Below are positions 52,534-62,266 of a DNA stretch of 64,000 nucleotides, piece after piece. Source of the stretch: an uncultured Lachnospiraceae bacterium (GTDB lineage Bacteria > Bacillota > Clostridia > Lachnospirales > Lachnospiraceae). A program made the translations under genes and the position numbers. The stretch spans positions 21,698 through 85,697 of the forward strand of contig CAJUJY010000009.1 in the NCBI GenBank assembly GCA_910586555.1. Direction: 5' to 3'. Position 1 is the stretch's first letter. Each line of letters opens with the position of its first letter. A model generated the notes under the pieces. That model did no database searches. It saw only the letters and a program-made list of their open reading frames with translations, and was not told the origin of the DNA.

Positions 52534-53259
52534 ATGGAACAGTTAATATACTACGATGAAGAAGAAGAATGGAGCAAGGCATTGCTTTTATATAATTCAG
52601 CACTTAAAGAAATTTCAACTAAACTTGAAATCCTGAATAATGAATTTAAACTTGCACACCAGTATAATCCAATAGAACACATAACTTCCCGCCTAAAATC
52701 TGCACAAAGCATTGCAAGGAAAATGCGCATAAAGCAAAAAGAACTTACTGTAGAAAATATTATAAGATATATTAATGATGTAGCAGGTGTAAGGATTATA
52801 TGTTCATTTACGTCTGATATATACCGTATAGCAGATGCAATAACAAAACAAAATGATGTAACTGTTTTGAAAATAAAAGATTATATTGCAAAGCCAAAAC
52901 CTAACGGATATACAAGTTACCATATGATTGTTTCTGTACCTATATTTTTATCTAATGATGTTATAAATACAAAAGTAGAAATACAAATCAGAACGATTGC
53001 TATGGACTTCTGGGCAAGCCTTGAACACAAAATATACTATAAATTTGAAGGCAAAGCACCTGAAGGAATACGTGATGAACTTCGGGAATGTGCCAATATT
53101 ATTTCATTTCTTGACCAGAAAATGCTGTCAATAAATGAAAGTGTACAAAATTACCATAAAGATTTTAACGGGGGTACAGTTGTTAATGATATTGATGTAA
53201 ATATGGATTCTATTTCTAATTCTTTAAAACCATTATATGGCTCAGTTGCAACTGAATAA
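52534..53259 (+). CDS. Small alarmone synthetase (RelA/SpoT synthetase domain)
   Basis: This 241-residue stand-alone RelA_SpoT synthetase has no hydrolase, TGS or ACT domain. Conserved parts are HITSRLKSAQSIARKM, the acidic DVAGVRIICSF (catalytic Asp), IAKPKPNGYTSYHMIV and VEIQIRTIAMDFWASLEHKIYYK with the catalytic Glu-x-Gln. It makes (p)ppGpp from GTP/GDP and ATP and is probably controlled at expression level. GGGAGG precedes the start. A bidirectional terminator follows. Confidence 0.93.
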   Translation: MEQLIYYDEEEEWSKALLLYNSALKEISTKLEILNNEFKLAHQYNPIEHITSRLKSAQSIARKMRIKQKELTVENIIRYINDVAGVRIICSFTSDIYRIADAITKQNDVTVLKIKDYIAKPKPNGYTSYHMIVSVPIFLSNDVINTKVEIQIRTIAMDFWASLEHKIYYKFEGKAPEGIRDELRECANIISFLDQKMLSINESVQNYHKDFNGGTVVNDIDVNMDSISNSLKPLYGSVATE

Positions 53260-53276
53260 ATAACTGCAATAAAAAA

Positions 53277-53395
53277 AACAGGCTGCCGCATAAAACAGTC
53301 AAGCAGATATTCGCAATCCGCATTGCCTGCAAGCAGGCATTGGCTACTTGCCCACTTGCAAATCAACCTCATTGCCGCTTTGCGGCAGTCCTGTT
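53277..53395. terminator. Bidirectional terminator with nested hairpins
   Basis: An outer stem, aacagg-ctgccgca (53277-53290) with tgcggcag-t-cctgtt (53381-53395), has one bulge and A and T runs outside. The inner region holds gcctgcaagcaggc and gccgctttgcggc hairpins. It separates the convergent alarmone synthetase and DUF4446 genes. Confidence 0.7.
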
Positions 53396-53400
53396 TATCT

Positions 53401-53934
53401 TTAATTTTCTATTCTTTCTTTCATTTTGCTTATTCCAATATTCTGTTTTGCTTCATTAAGTGCCTGCTGTTCCTCTTCTGATAAAATAACAAATGTTTCA
53501 CCATTTACCACTTCTTTTGTATAAGTATAACAGCCTTCTCTTGAACTATGCATTGAATTAAGTATAAAACCATTATCCTCAGATGTCAGCATTACAAGTA
53601 CGAAACTTAACTGTCCACCAATTTCCTGGAATGCATCATATTTTACTAATGCAATCTTTTTATATGTTGTTGCAAGAACTTTATTTATTTCTTTAATTTG
53701 TATATTAATATCACTTACACTATTTTTCAACATATCAATAGCTTCAAATTTATCTAACAAAGCCTTTTCAAGATTTTTTCCATCTTCACCTTCCATAAAC
53801 TGGTTATATCTGGTACGTATATTGTGTATTTTAACCATACTGGTTATAAGTAATATAAAAAGCAGTAAAACAATACCTGCCATTCCTATAACTACATATC
53901 CTATATCTATCCCAAACGAATTTAATAATTCCAT
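53401..53934 (-). CDS. DUF4446 family membrane-anchored protein
   Basis: One N-terminal membrane helix (about residues 12-32) is followed by a helical coiled-coil segment (35-90, FMEGEDGKNLEKALLDKFEA). The conserved C-terminal domain IALVKYDAFQEIGGQLSFVLVML and HSSREGCYTYTKEV matches DUF4446, often found beside parAB in Clostridia. Its function is unknown. Its start is 43 bp downstream of the parB stop, probably in the same transcript. Confidence 0.88.
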   Translation of the reverse strand: MELLNSFGIDIGYVVIGMAGIVLLLFILLITSMVKIHNIRTRYNQFMEGEDGKNLEKALLDKFEAIDMLKNSVSDINIQIKEINKVLATTYKKIALVKYDAFQEIGGQLSFVLVMLTSEDNGFILNSMHSSREGCYTYTKEVVNGETFVILSEEEQQALNEAKQNIGISKMKERIEN

Positions 53935-53977
53935 ATTTATCTACACAGCCTTTCTATATGTTATTATTATGTACCAT

Positions 53978-54904
53978 TTATGAATTAATATTTGACATAA
54001 TTTCAATTAATCTCTCAAATTCATCAGGAGAATAATATTCTATTTCAATTTTTCCCTTTCCACCTGGTTTACGGTTAATTTTTACTTTTGTACCCATTAT
54101 AAGTTTTAACTTTTCTTCATACTTTTTAAATACCAGCTCTTCTTGCTTATTATCTTCTGGTTTTACTTTACTTTTTTCCTCTTTTGCATTTATAATCATT
54201 TTAACCAGATGCTCAGTTTCACGGACGCTAAGTTTTTCATCAAATACTTTTACAGCAGCATTGTATTGCTCTTCCCCGTCTTCTATAACAAGCAATGCCC
54301 TGGCATGCCCGCTTTTAATTTTATCTTCTATTACCATATCCCTTACTCTTTTATCAAGTTTTAATAAACGGAGTGAATTTGTAACTGCAACTCTGCTTTT
54401 ACATACTTTTTCTGCAACTTCATCTTGTTTAAGATGAAATTCATCAATTAACATTCTAAAAGCTTCAGCTTCTTCAATAGGGTTTAAATCCTCACGTTGT
54501 AAATTCTCTACCAGTGCTATCTCCATTATCTGCTGGTTATTATAATCCCTTACAATTACAGGTATATCTTTTAATCCAGCCATTCTTGCAGCTCTCCATC
54601 TTCTTTCACCTGCAATTATACTATAAAATCCCTCATTTATTTTTTTAACAATTAATGGTTCTATAAGTCCATGAATCCTAATAGAATCTGCAAGCTCCTG
54701 CATAGAATCTTCATCAAAAGCTTTTCTTGGCTGGCTATTATTAGGTTCTATTCTATTTATATCTACTGTTTCAGTTTCCTTAATAACCTCTTTTATTACT
54801 TCCTTAACAACTTCTGGTGCACTGGTATCTGTATCTTTCTTTACACTTTTTTCAGTTTCCGGAATTAATGCATCAAGGCCCTTCCCCAATCCTCTTTTAG
54901 ACAT
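53978..54904 (-). CDS. parB: Chromosome partitioning protein ParB/Spo0J
   Basis: ParB is a CTP-dependent DNA clamp that loads at parS and recruits SMC. An acidic linker is followed by the ParB N-terminal domain with the CTP-site motif GERRWRAARMAG (about 98-109) and ENLQREDLNPIEEA. A helix-turn-helix follows (KQDEVAEKVCKSRVAVTNSLRLLKL region). The C-terminal dimerisation domain is PGGKGKIEIEYYSPDEFERL. At 308 residues it is normal. It is downstream of parA with a 25-bp gap. Confidence 0.97.
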   Translation of the reverse strand: MSKRGLGKGLDALIPETEKSVKKDTDTSAPEVVKEVIKEVIKETETVDINRIEPNNSQPRKAFDEDSMQELADSIRIHGLIEPLIVKKINEGFYSIIAGERRWRAARMAGLKDIPVIVRDYNNQQIMEIALVENLQREDLNPIEEAEAFRMLIDEFHLKQDEVAEKVCKSRVAVTNSLRLLKLDKRVRDMVIEDKIKSGHARALLVIEDGEEQYNAAVKVFDEKLSVRETEHLVKMIINAKEEKSKVKPEDNKQEELVFKKYEEKLKLIMGTKVKINRKPGGKGKIEIEYYSPDEFERLIEIMSNINS

Positions 54905-54929
54905 CTTTCCACCTCATTTCTATCCACTA

Positions 54930-55694
54930 TTAATTTCCTCTTTCTATTACCTCTTTAGCAAGGGATCTGTATCCTTCTGCCCCTGTGGATTTTGGCTCAT
55001 AAACATTAATTGGAAGCCCGTGGCTTGGTGCTTCTGCAAGCCTTACATTTCTTGGTATAATACTCTTATAAATATTCTGGTGGAGATTGTCCTTAACATT
55101 TTCTACCACCTGTAAAGAAAGACAAGTCCTTGCATCATACATTGTAAACACAATACCCTCTATTTCAAGTTTTGGGTTTAACCTTTCCTTAACAAGATCA
55201 ATAGTATACATAAGTTCACTTAAACCTTCCAAGGCATAATACTCACACTGTATTGGAACCAGTACCGTATCAGCAGTTGTCATTGCATTAACAGTTAAAG
55301 TATTTAATGATGGAGGACAGTCTATCAGTATAAAATCATATTTATCCCTGATTTTATCAACCTGTTTCTTTAAAACATACTCCCTGCTCTCTTTGCCAAT
55401 AAGTTCTACTTCTACACCAACAAGCCCTCTTTCAGATGGGATTACAGATAAATCTTTTACTACCGATGGAAAAATAGCATCATTAATTTCTATTTCTTCT
55501 AAAAGGACTTCATAACTAGTATGTTCAACACTTTCTTTATTAATTCCAAGACCACTTGTTGTATTTCCCTGTGGATCCATATCAATAACAAGAACCTTTT
55601 TGCCCTTTTCAGCTAAACATGCTGACAAATTAATTGCCGTTGTTGTCTTGCCAACTCCGCCTTTTTGGTTAGATACCGCTATTACCCTGCTCAT
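54930..55694 (-). CDS. parA: Chromosome partitioning ATPase ParA/Soj
   Basis: ParA is a MinD/ParA-type Walker ATPase that binds DNA nonspecifically and is stimulated by ParB. The deviant Walker A is KGGVGKTTT (10-18), with MDPQGNTTSGLG, Walker B FILIDCPPSL and PIQCEYYALEGL. At 254 residues it is normal. The parS cluster begins 20 bases upstream of its start, so ParB may also affect its expression. Confidence 0.98.
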   Translation of the reverse strand: MSRVIAVSNQKGGVGKTTTAINLSACLAEKGKKVLVIDMDPQGNTTSGLGINKESVEHTSYEVLLEEIEINDAIFPSVVKDLSVIPSERGLVGVEVELIGKESREYVLKKQVDKIRDKYDFILIDCPPSLNTLTVNAMTTADTVLVPIQCEYYALEGLSELMYTIDLVKERLNPKLEIEGIVFTMYDARTCLSLQVVENVKDNLHQNIYKSIIPRNVRLAEAPSHGLPINVYEPKSTGAEGYRSLAKEVIERGN

Positions 55695-55715
55695 ATATCT
55701 TTTATCCTTTCACAA

Positions 55716-55765
55716 TATTTCACATGAAATATTGTTTCACATGAAATATTGTTTCACGTGAAACA
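55716..55765. promoter_or_regulatory. Cluster of three parS sites
   Basis: A perfect parS TGTTTCACGTGAAACA lies at 55750-55765. Variants TGTTTCACATGAAATA (55733-55748) and TATTTCACATGAAATA (55716-55731) precede it. All three are spaced exactly 17 bp apart upstream of parA. They serve as ParB loading sites near the origin. Confidence 0.95.
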
Positions 55766-55855
55766 TTTATTTAATATAGTAATCTAATTTAATTATAGCA
55801 CTATAAACGTTCATCTTCCATAATAAAATTATAAAATATTATGCAATTTTCTGCT

Positions 55856-55899
55856 TTATAAAACCAAAATGTTTCACATGAAACATTTTGGTTTTATAA
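55856..55899. terminator. parS-containing palindrome acting as rsmG terminator
   Basis: This is a 44-bp palindrome, perfect except at the central base pair. Its middle is parS-like TGTTTCACATGAAACA (55870-55885). The outer arms ttataaaaccaaaa/ttttggttttataa overlap the rsmG stop codon at 55894. As RNA it forms a long hairpin ending in a U-rich stretch. It may therefore serve both ParB binding and termination. Confidence 0.75.
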
Positions 55900-56601
55900 T
55901 GGATTTTTTTTGGGTTTCCCTGCTTGTCTTGGATAAGTTTTGGACAGTTTTTTATTTCTTTCAAAAATATAAAATCTTCTTGAAATATCCGTTTCTGGTA
56001 AATTAAAACTATATGATTTTATAAATTTACAACCAAGTTTGTTCTGTGCATTTGTAGTCTGTTTTATTTCATCTTCTGCCTTTTCTGATTTATATGAAAT
56101 AAACTGTCCCCCAGTCTTTACAAATGGTATGCAATACTCTAATAAAACAGACATATTGGCAACAGCCCTTGATACACAGTAATCATATTTTTCCCTGTAT
56201 GTTTCATTATGTCCCAAATCTTCTGCACGGCTGTGGACTGTTTCTACATTATTAAGTCCACATTCTTTTATTATTTTATCAAGAAACTTTATTCTTTTGT
56301 TTAATGAATCTACTAATGTAAAATGTGCATTATCAGATATTATTGCTAATGGTATTCCTGGAAAACCTGCACCTGTCCCAATATCTATTATTTTTCTGCC
56401 ATCTAAATTTATATAATTCTTTAATGCAATGCTGTCTATAAAATGCTTATTAACTATATCTTTTTTTTCTGTTATAGCTGTAAGATTTATTACTTTATTT
56501 GTTTCAAGCATTAAATCAAAATATACCTGGAATTTTTCAAGATGTATACTGCTTAGATTTATTCCAGCCTTTTTTGCATTATTGTATAATAGTTCTTTCA
56601 A
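55894..56601 (-). CDS. rsmG: 16S rRNA (guanine527-N7)-methyltransferase
   Basis: RsmG (GidB) methylates G527 in the 530 loop. The SAM motif IIDIGTGAGFPGIPLAI (about 69-85) and DSLNKRIKFLDKI are diagnostic. SRAVANMSVLLEYCIPFVK follows. It has 235 residues with a basic C-terminus. It lies 15 bp downstream of mnmG in the origin-proximal operon and ends inside the parS palindrome. Confidence 0.97.
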   Translation of the reverse strand: MKELLYNNAKKAGINLSSIHLEKFQVYFDLMLETNKVINLTAITEKKDIVNKHFIDSIALKNYINLDGRKIIDIGTGAGFPGIPLAIISDNAHFTLVDSLNKRIKFLDKIIKECGLNNVETVHSRAEDLGHNETYREKYDYCVSRAVANMSVLLEYCIPFVKTGGQFISYKSEKAEDEIKQTTNAQNKLGCKFIKSYSFNLPETDISRRFYIFERNKKLSKTYPRQAGKPKKNPL

Positions 56602-56616
56602 TATAGTTCCCCATTT

Positions 56617-58488
56617 CTAATTTTTTTCAAGATACACCAGTAAAACAGAAATATCGGCTGGTGATACACCAGATATTCTTGAAGCCTGTCCAACTGATGC
56701 TGGTTTAAATTTTTTCAGTTTTTGCAATGCTTCTATCCTAAGGCTGTATACTTCATCATAATTAATATCTTCTGGTATTTTTTTATTTTCAAGTTTTTTA
56801 AACTGTTCAACCTGTCTTAACTGTCTCTCTATATATCCTTCATATTTAATAGCTATATTTACCTGTTCCCTTACATCGGCAGGAAGCTCTGGCCTGTCTT
56901 TATCTGCTGGCAACAGTTTATCATATGAAAGTTCTGGCCTTTTAACCAGTTCTGCCATAGTAGCCCCCGATTGTAATAATGTACTTCCATTTTCTTCTAA
57001 TATTTTTTGTATATCCTCCTTTACTCCTATATTTAAATTCTCAATTCTTTTCTTTTCTTCCTCTATAAGTTTTTCTTTTTCTAATAGTTTATTATATCTT
57101 TCATTATCTATAAGTCCAATATCATATCCAATTTTAGTAAGGCGTAAATCTGCATTATCCTGCCTTAAAAGCAGCCTGTATTCTGCCCTTGAAGTCATCA
57201 TTCTGTATGGTTCATTAGTACCTTTTGTTATAAGGTCATCTATAAGTACGCCTATATAAGCCTGTGACCTGTCAAGTATTACAGGGCTTCTTCCAAGTAT
57301 TTTCATAGCAGCATTAATTCCAGCTATTATACCCTGTGCAGCCGCCTCTTCATATCCTGAACTTCCATTTGACTGCCCCGCACTGTAAAAACCACTTATT
57401 TCTTTAAATTCAAGTGTAGCTTTTAACTGTATGGGATCTATGCAGTCATATTCTATAGCATAAGCATTTCTTACTATTGTAGCATTTTCAAGCCCTGGTA
57501 CAGAGTGGTACATCTTATATTGTACATCTTCTGGCAGTGAACTTGACATTCCCCCTATATACATCTCGTTAGTATAATTTCCTTCTGGTTCAATAAAAAC
57601 CTGGTGTCTTTCTTTATCAGCAAACCTTACAACTTTATCCTCAATAGATGGACAATATCTTGGCCCTGTACCTTTTATATTTCCTGAATATAATGGTGAC
57701 CTGTCTATATTATCCATTATTATTTTATGTGTTTCCTTGTTTGTATAAGTCAGCCAGCATGAAACCTGGCTGCGTTCCAGATCTTTGGGCCTGTTTGTAA
57801 ATGAAAATGGCACAATGTTTATATCACCCTTCTGCTCTTCCATTTTAGAAAAATCCACCGTCCTTTTATCAACTCTTGCTGGTGTTCCTGTTTTAAACCT
57901 TCTTACATCTATTCCAAGTTTTATTAAACAATCTGTAAGATGGTTTGCTGCTGCAAGACCATTTGGGCCTGTATTCTGGCTTACATCTCCATAAATGCAC
58001 CGGGCTTTAAGATAAGTACCAGTACACATAATAGCTGCTTTACATGGATAAACTGCATCTGAAACTGTACGTATTCCTGTAACCTTACCACCACTTACAA
58101 TTACTTCTGAAACTTCACCCTGTTTTATAACAAGATTATCTGTATTTTCTAAAACATTCCTCATAGCCCTGCTATAATCTTTTTTATCTGCCTGTGCCCT
58201 TAAAGAGTGTACAGCAGGGCCCTTTGACAGATTAAGCATCTTTGTCTGTATAAAAGTCTTATCAATATTTTTTCCCATTTCCCCACCAAGTGCATCTACT
58301 TCGCGGACAAGATGCCCCTTAGAACTTCCACCGACATTAGGGTTACATGGCATCATTGCAATACTGTCTATACTAACTGTAAAAACCAGTGTCTTTAAAC
58401 CAAGCCTTGCAGATGCTAATGCTGCTTCACAGCCTGCATGTCCTGCACCAATAACAACAATATCATATGGTTCATATGTATAAGACAT
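56617..58488 (-). CDS. mnmG: tRNA uridine 5-carboxymethylaminomethyl modification enzyme MnmG
   Basis: MnmG (GidA) works with MnmE to build cmnm5U/mnm5U at tRNA position 34. The N-terminal FAD fold is VIGAGHAGCEAALASARLG. The conserved PCNPNVGGSSKGHLVREVDALGG segment and GLFAGQ-equivalent GFYSAGQSNGSSGYEEAAAQG are present. The C-terminal helical domain binds MnmE and tRNA. The start MSYTYEPYD at 58488 has GGAGG 7 bases upstream; a TTG 15 bases earlier is a worse choice. Confidence 0.98.
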   Translation of the reverse strand: MSYTYEPYDIVVIGAGHAGCEAALASARLGLKTLVFTVSIDSIAMMPCNPNVGGSSKGHLVREVDALGGEMGKNIDKTFIQTKMLNLSKGPAVHSLRAQADKKDYSRAMRNVLENTDNLVIKQGEVSEVIVSGGKVTGIRTVSDAVYPCKAAIMCTGTYLKARCIYGDVSQNTGPNGLAAANHLTDCLIKLGIDVRRFKTGTPARVDKRTVDFSKMEEQKGDINIVPFSFTNRPKDLERSQVSCWLTYTNKETHKIIMDNIDRSPLYSGNIKGTGPRYCPSIEDKVVRFADKERHQVFIEPEGNYTNEMYIGGMSSSLPEDVQYKMYHSVPGLENATIVRNAYAIEYDCIDPIQLKATLEFKEISGFYSAGQSNGSSGYEEAAAQGIIAGINAAMKILGRSPVILDRSQAYIGVLIDDLITKGTNEPYRMMTSRAEYRLLLRQDNADLRLTKIGYDIGLIDNERYNKLLEKEKLIEEEKKRIENLNIGVKEDIQKILEENGSTLLQSGATMAELVKRPELSYDKLLPADKDRPELPADVREQVNIAIKYEGYIERQLRQVEQFKKLENKKIPEDINYDEVYSLRIEALQKLKKFKPASVGQASRISGVSPADISVLLVYLEKN

Positions 58489-58519
58489 ATTTTTTACCTC
58501 CAATCTAATATGGCAAATC

Positions 58520-59950
58520 TTACTTACCCATACAAAAATCCTTAAATATTTTATTTACCAGATCTTCTGAAGCTGTTTCCCCATTTATAAGCCCAAGTTT
58601 TTTATAAGCGTCCATCATATCAATAGCAATAAAATCTTCTGGCAGCCCCGACTTCATGGTATCCACTGCCTGTATAAGACTTGACAGTGCATCTTCTACT
58701 GCTTCTTTATGACGCAGGTTTGTTAAATATACCTGGTCATTAAAAGTTATATCCCCATGCAAAAACGAGTTTTTGATATATTCGCTTAATTCTTTAAGCC
58801 CAAGCTTTGTTTCATTAGAAAACCCAATACATGTCCAGCCAAGCCTGGATTTAACTTCTTCTTCTGTTAATCTGGCTTCCAGGTCAGACTTATTCATTAA
58901 TACAACACCTGTTTTACCTTTAAGCAATTCTATTATCTGCATATCATCATTATCTAAAGGAACACTAGAATCAACAACATAAATTACAAAATCAGCATTT
59001 TCAAGATAACTAACTGCCTTATCTACCCCTATATTCTCTACTACATCATCTGTTTCATGTATACCGGCTGTATCAGCAATATTTAAAACAATATTATCAA
59101 GATATACGGTTTCTTCTATTATATCACGTGTAGTTCCTGCAACATTAGTAACTATTGCCCTCTCTTCATCTAAAAGCAGGTTCATAAGTGAGGACTTTCC
59201 AGCATTTGGTTTTCCTGCAATAACTGTATTAATTCCCTCTGACTTCATCCGTCCATCATTAAAATGCAAAAGAAGACTTTTTAATTTACTAACCTCCTCT
59301 TCCATTTCTTTTAAAATTTTATCCCTGTATATATCTAAATCATAATGTTCTGGATCATCAAGTGCTGCTTCAATCTGCCCTAAATTATTAAGTATTTCAT
59401 TTCTTATTTCCCCAATATACCCTGATATGCTTCCTTCTAACTGCTTTACTGCACTATTTAATGCAAAGCTGCTTTTAGAAGATATAATTTTCATAACTGC
59501 TTCAGCCTGTGATAAATCTATTCTTCCATTTAAAAATGCTCTCTTTGTAAATTCCCCTGGTTCTGCAAGTTTTACACCATTCTCTAATAATAATTCTAAA
59601 ATTCTTTTTACAACAAAAGGCCCTCCATGTGCATCAATTTCCACTACATCTTCTTTAGTATAACTGTGAGGCGATTTCATTAAAAGCACAATAACTTCAT
59701 CTATAATACCAGTACCATCTGTAATAAAACCATAGCTTATTGTATGTGTTTCTTTATTATAAAAATAATTAAAATCCCATTTAATATCTTTTTTAATCTT
59801 TCCAAGCTTCTCGTCTACAAAACTTTTCGTACGGAATATTTTTCCAGCAGCTTTTAGGGCATTGTTCCCACTTATACGTATTATTCCTATTCCGCCACCC
59901 ATTCCACTTGCAATCCCTGCAATAGTATTATCCTGCATACAAATACCCAT
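58520..59950 (-). CDS. mnmE: tRNA modification GTPase MnmE
   Basis: MnmE (TrmE) is the GTPase partner of MnmG. The N-terminal folate-binding domain starts DNTIAGIASGMGGGIGIIRI. The inserted G domain has P-loop GKPNAGKSS, switch motif GTTRDIIEE, DTAGIHE and NKSD. The C-terminus ends CMGK, where the Cys of the family's C(I/L)GK motif is kept. A second in-frame ATG (59938) is a possible alternative start, as GGAAAGG lies close to the first. It is 16 bp or more upstream of mnmG. Confidence 0.97.
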   Translation of the reverse strand: MGICMQDNTIAGIASGMGGGIGIIRISGNNALKAAGKIFRTKSFVDEKLGKIKKDIKWDFNYFYNKETHTISYGFITDGTGIIDEVIVLLMKSPHSYTKEDVVEIDAHGGPFVVKRILELLLENGVKLAEPGEFTKRAFLNGRIDLSQAEAVMKIISSKSSFALNSAVKQLEGSISGYIGEIRNEILNNLGQIEAALDDPEHYDLDIYRDKILKEMEEEVSKLKSLLLHFNDGRMKSEGINTVIAGKPNAGKSSLMNLLLDEERAIVTNVAGTTRDIIEETVYLDNIVLNIADTAGIHETDDVVENIGVDKAVSYLENADFVIYVVDSSVPLDNDDMQIIELLKGKTGVVLMNKSDLEARLTEEEVKSRLGWTCIGFSNETKLGLKELSEYIKNSFLHGDITFNDQVYLTNLRHKEAVEDALSSLIQAVDTMKSGLPEDFIAIDMMDAYKKLGLINGETASEDLVNKIFKDFCMGK

Positions 59951-60129
59951 GCCTTTCCAGTACCCGCAGCTTCCTTACCACAGGCACAAATCCCAAACTC
60001 CTGCTTTGCAAAAGTTAACCTCAATGCATCTTTTATGGCTTCAATAATATAATAGAAACACCAGTATAAAAAAGAGGACTGTAACCAGCCCCTTTTCCAT
60101 TATTTATTAATGTAAATTGTAAATATTAA

Positions 60130-60930
60130 TTATTCATTATCTTCTGCTACTTTTCCATTATATGGTGTATTATTTAAATTTTCTTCATTTCTATTGTAAC
60201 TTCTTTTATTATAGTAATCACTACTTCTTTTGCGGTAATTTCCCCTTCCATTATATTTATTACCATACTGGTATTTTCCCCTGTGCTCATATCCTGTATC
60301 AACACCAGGTTTTAAAGTAATAACTACCTTGCGGTATGGTTCCTCACCCTCACTATGTGTTTCAACATATTTATCTTTTTGCAGGGCTGAATGTATAACC
60401 CTGCGTTCATATGGGTTCATAGGCTCCAGATACACAGTATGGTGTATTCTCTTAACCTTGTGTGCAAGGTTTCTTGCCAGGTTTTCAAGTGTTTCTTTTC
60501 TTCTTTCACGGTAATTTTCTGTATCAAGCTTAACTTTAACATAACTTTCTGTATTCTTATTAATAACAAGGCTTAAAAGGTACTGCAAGGAATCAAGCGT
60601 TGCCCCTCTTTTGCCAATAAGTATACCCATTTCAGCACCACTAAGGTCTATATTCATCTGGTTTTCTAATTCATTATAGTCTAACTGGATATCAACTTTT
60701 AAATCCATTGCATCAAAAACCTTATTAAGAAAGTTTTCAGCAGTATCTTTAATATCAAATTTAACTTTAACACGTATTTTCGCAGGCTTACTGAAAAGCC
60801 CAAGTATTCCTGGACTTTCCTTTTCTATAATTTCATATTCAACCTTGTCACTGGTAGTCCCAAGCTGTACTAATGCATTAGTTAAAGCTTCATCTACTGT
60901 TTTTGCTGTAAATTCCTTCCACTCAGACAT
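60130..60930 (-). CDS. jag: Jag/KhpB-type RNA-binding protein
   Basis: The protein has three parts: a Jag N-terminal domain (EWKEFTAKTVDEALTNAL), a KH domain (ILIGKRGATLDSLQYLLSLV) and an R3H domain (LEPMNPYERRVIHSALQ, then ETHSEGEEPYRKVVI). KhpB-type proteins bind many RNAs and affect cell elongation. The start MSEWKEF at 60930 has GGAGGAG upstream. Unusual is a 45-residue C-terminal tail rich in Tyr, Asn, Arg and Gly (KYQYGNKYNGRGNYRKRSSD), probably disordered. It follows yidC by 46 bp. Confidence 0.95.
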   Translation of the reverse strand: MSEWKEFTAKTVDEALTNALVQLGTTSDKVEYEIIEKESPGILGLFSKPAKIRVKVKFDIKDTAENFLNKVFDAMDLKVDIQLDYNELENQMNIDLSGAEMGILIGKRGATLDSLQYLLSLVINKNTESYVKVKLDTENYRERRKETLENLARNLAHKVKRIHHTVYLEPMNPYERRVIHSALQKDKYVETHSEGEEPYRKVVITLKPGVDTGYEHRGKYQYGNKYNGRGNYRKRSSDYYNKRSYNRNEENLNNTPYNGKVAEDNE

Positions 60931-60976
60931 AATCTCCTCCATTCTGCCCAAAAACAAAACTTCTTATCTTTTTCAA

Positions 60977-62230
60977 TTATTTTTTATCATTTGAATCCCT
61001 TGCCATCATATTAGCATATGAAGCAATGCTTCCTTCCTTATATTTTTTATTACCACCTGTTTTATAATTACTTTTACTATTCTTCACACTATTAACATTC
61101 TTACTAAGATTAGTTTTTTGGTTTTTACTGTCTGTTGTAATTGTACTTGTCCGTTTCTTAGCTATTTCCTGCATTGTAGTATTAGGATCAACACCCATTT
61201 TTTCATAACGCTTTTTTGTCTTTTCAACATTCTTACGGACTTCTGCCTCCATATCCATACGCTTAAAATAAAGATTTATCCCTAATGACTGGAAAATCCT
61301 GAATACATTACCTACAATCCAGTATATTCCAACACCTATAGGGAACATAAAACACATAAGGCCTGACACAAATGGCATTACATTATTCATCATTTTCATT
61401 GATGCTGCTGTAGGATTACTTGAATCCATTGCCTGTGCATTACCTGCCATGCTTATCTTCATGCTTAATATTTGTGTTATAACAGAAAGTACAGGTATTA
61501 TAATACTTATACTTTTAATTCCTGGAGTATCAGCAATATTTAATCCTAAAAATGAATTAATGTGTCTTGACTCATCTGCTACAGATGTAATAACACTTTC
61601 CAAAGCAGGACACTTATCCACAAGGCCGCTCCATGCAGATGTATTAAACTGTCCAAGTACATCTACAAAATAACTTATATCCTTACTCTCTTTTGCTGCC
61701 TGGACTGCATCAGTAATAACGTAAGTTTTAGCTGTAACCATATTAGCAAGTTCTTCAACTGTAACCCCTGCTGCCTGTATTTTTTCTGCAAGCCCGCTAT
61801 AAATATCGTACACCTGTGGTACATATGCAGGTATATTATAAATAACACGGTATAATGCAAATATAATTGGAAAAGTTATAAGCATTGGCAGACATCCACT
61901 TGCAGGGCTTACACCATACTTCTGGTAAACAGCCTGTGTTTCTAATGACATCTTCTGTTGTGATGCCTGGTCTTTTTTATTTTTATATTTTTTCTGTATT
62001 TCTTGTAATTCTGGATTCATAATTGCAGACATCTTTGAAAATTTCTGCTGTTTAACCTGCATTGGAATCATTAATGCATTTACTATAAAAGTAAATATAA
62101 TAATACATATGCCTGTATTTTCAATCCCAAAATTTGATAACAGAGCATATAATGCCTGTAAAATATACCCAAGCACCCTGGCAATTGGCCCTAGTATCGC
62201 ACCCTGGTATGTTGTCAAAATCACATTCAT
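60977..62230 (-). CDS. yidC: Membrane protein insertase YidC/OxaA (SpoIIIJ type)
   Basis: YidC inserts and folds membrane proteins. It lacks the large periplasmic domain of Gram-negative forms. The five-helix core includes LMIPMQVKQQKFSKMSAIMN (cytosolic loop), SGCLPMLITFPIIFALYRVIY and the C-terminal pair ending FPIGVGIYWIVGNVFRIFQS. A loop of about 110 residues between helices 2 and 3 is longer than usual. The C-terminal 75 residues are basic and Lys/Asn-rich, suited to ribosome contact. It is in the usual rpmH-rnpA-yidD-yidC-jag order. Confidence 0.97.
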   Translation of the reverse strand: MNVILTTYQGAILGPIARVLGYILQALYALLSNFGIENTGICIIIFTFIVNALMIPMQVKQQKFSKMSAIMNPELQEIQKKYKNKKDQASQQKMSLETQAVYQKYGVSPASGCLPMLITFPIIFALYRVIYNIPAYVPQVYDIYSGLAEKIQAAGVTVEELANMVTAKTYVITDAVQAAKESKDISYFVDVLGQFNTSAWSGLVDKCPALESVITSVADESRHINSFLGLNIADTPGIKSISIIIPVLSVITQILSMKISMAGNAQAMDSSNPTAASMKMMNNVMPFVSGLMCFMFPIGVGIYWIVGNVFRIFQSLGINLYFKRMDMEAEVRKNVEKTKKRYEKMGVDPNTTMQEIAKKRTSTITTDSKNQKTNLSKNVNSVKNSKSNYKTGGNKKYKEGSIASYANMMARDSNDKK

Positions 62231-62266
62231 AGTCTAAAGTCCTCCTGCGCCATTTAAAAACAACAG

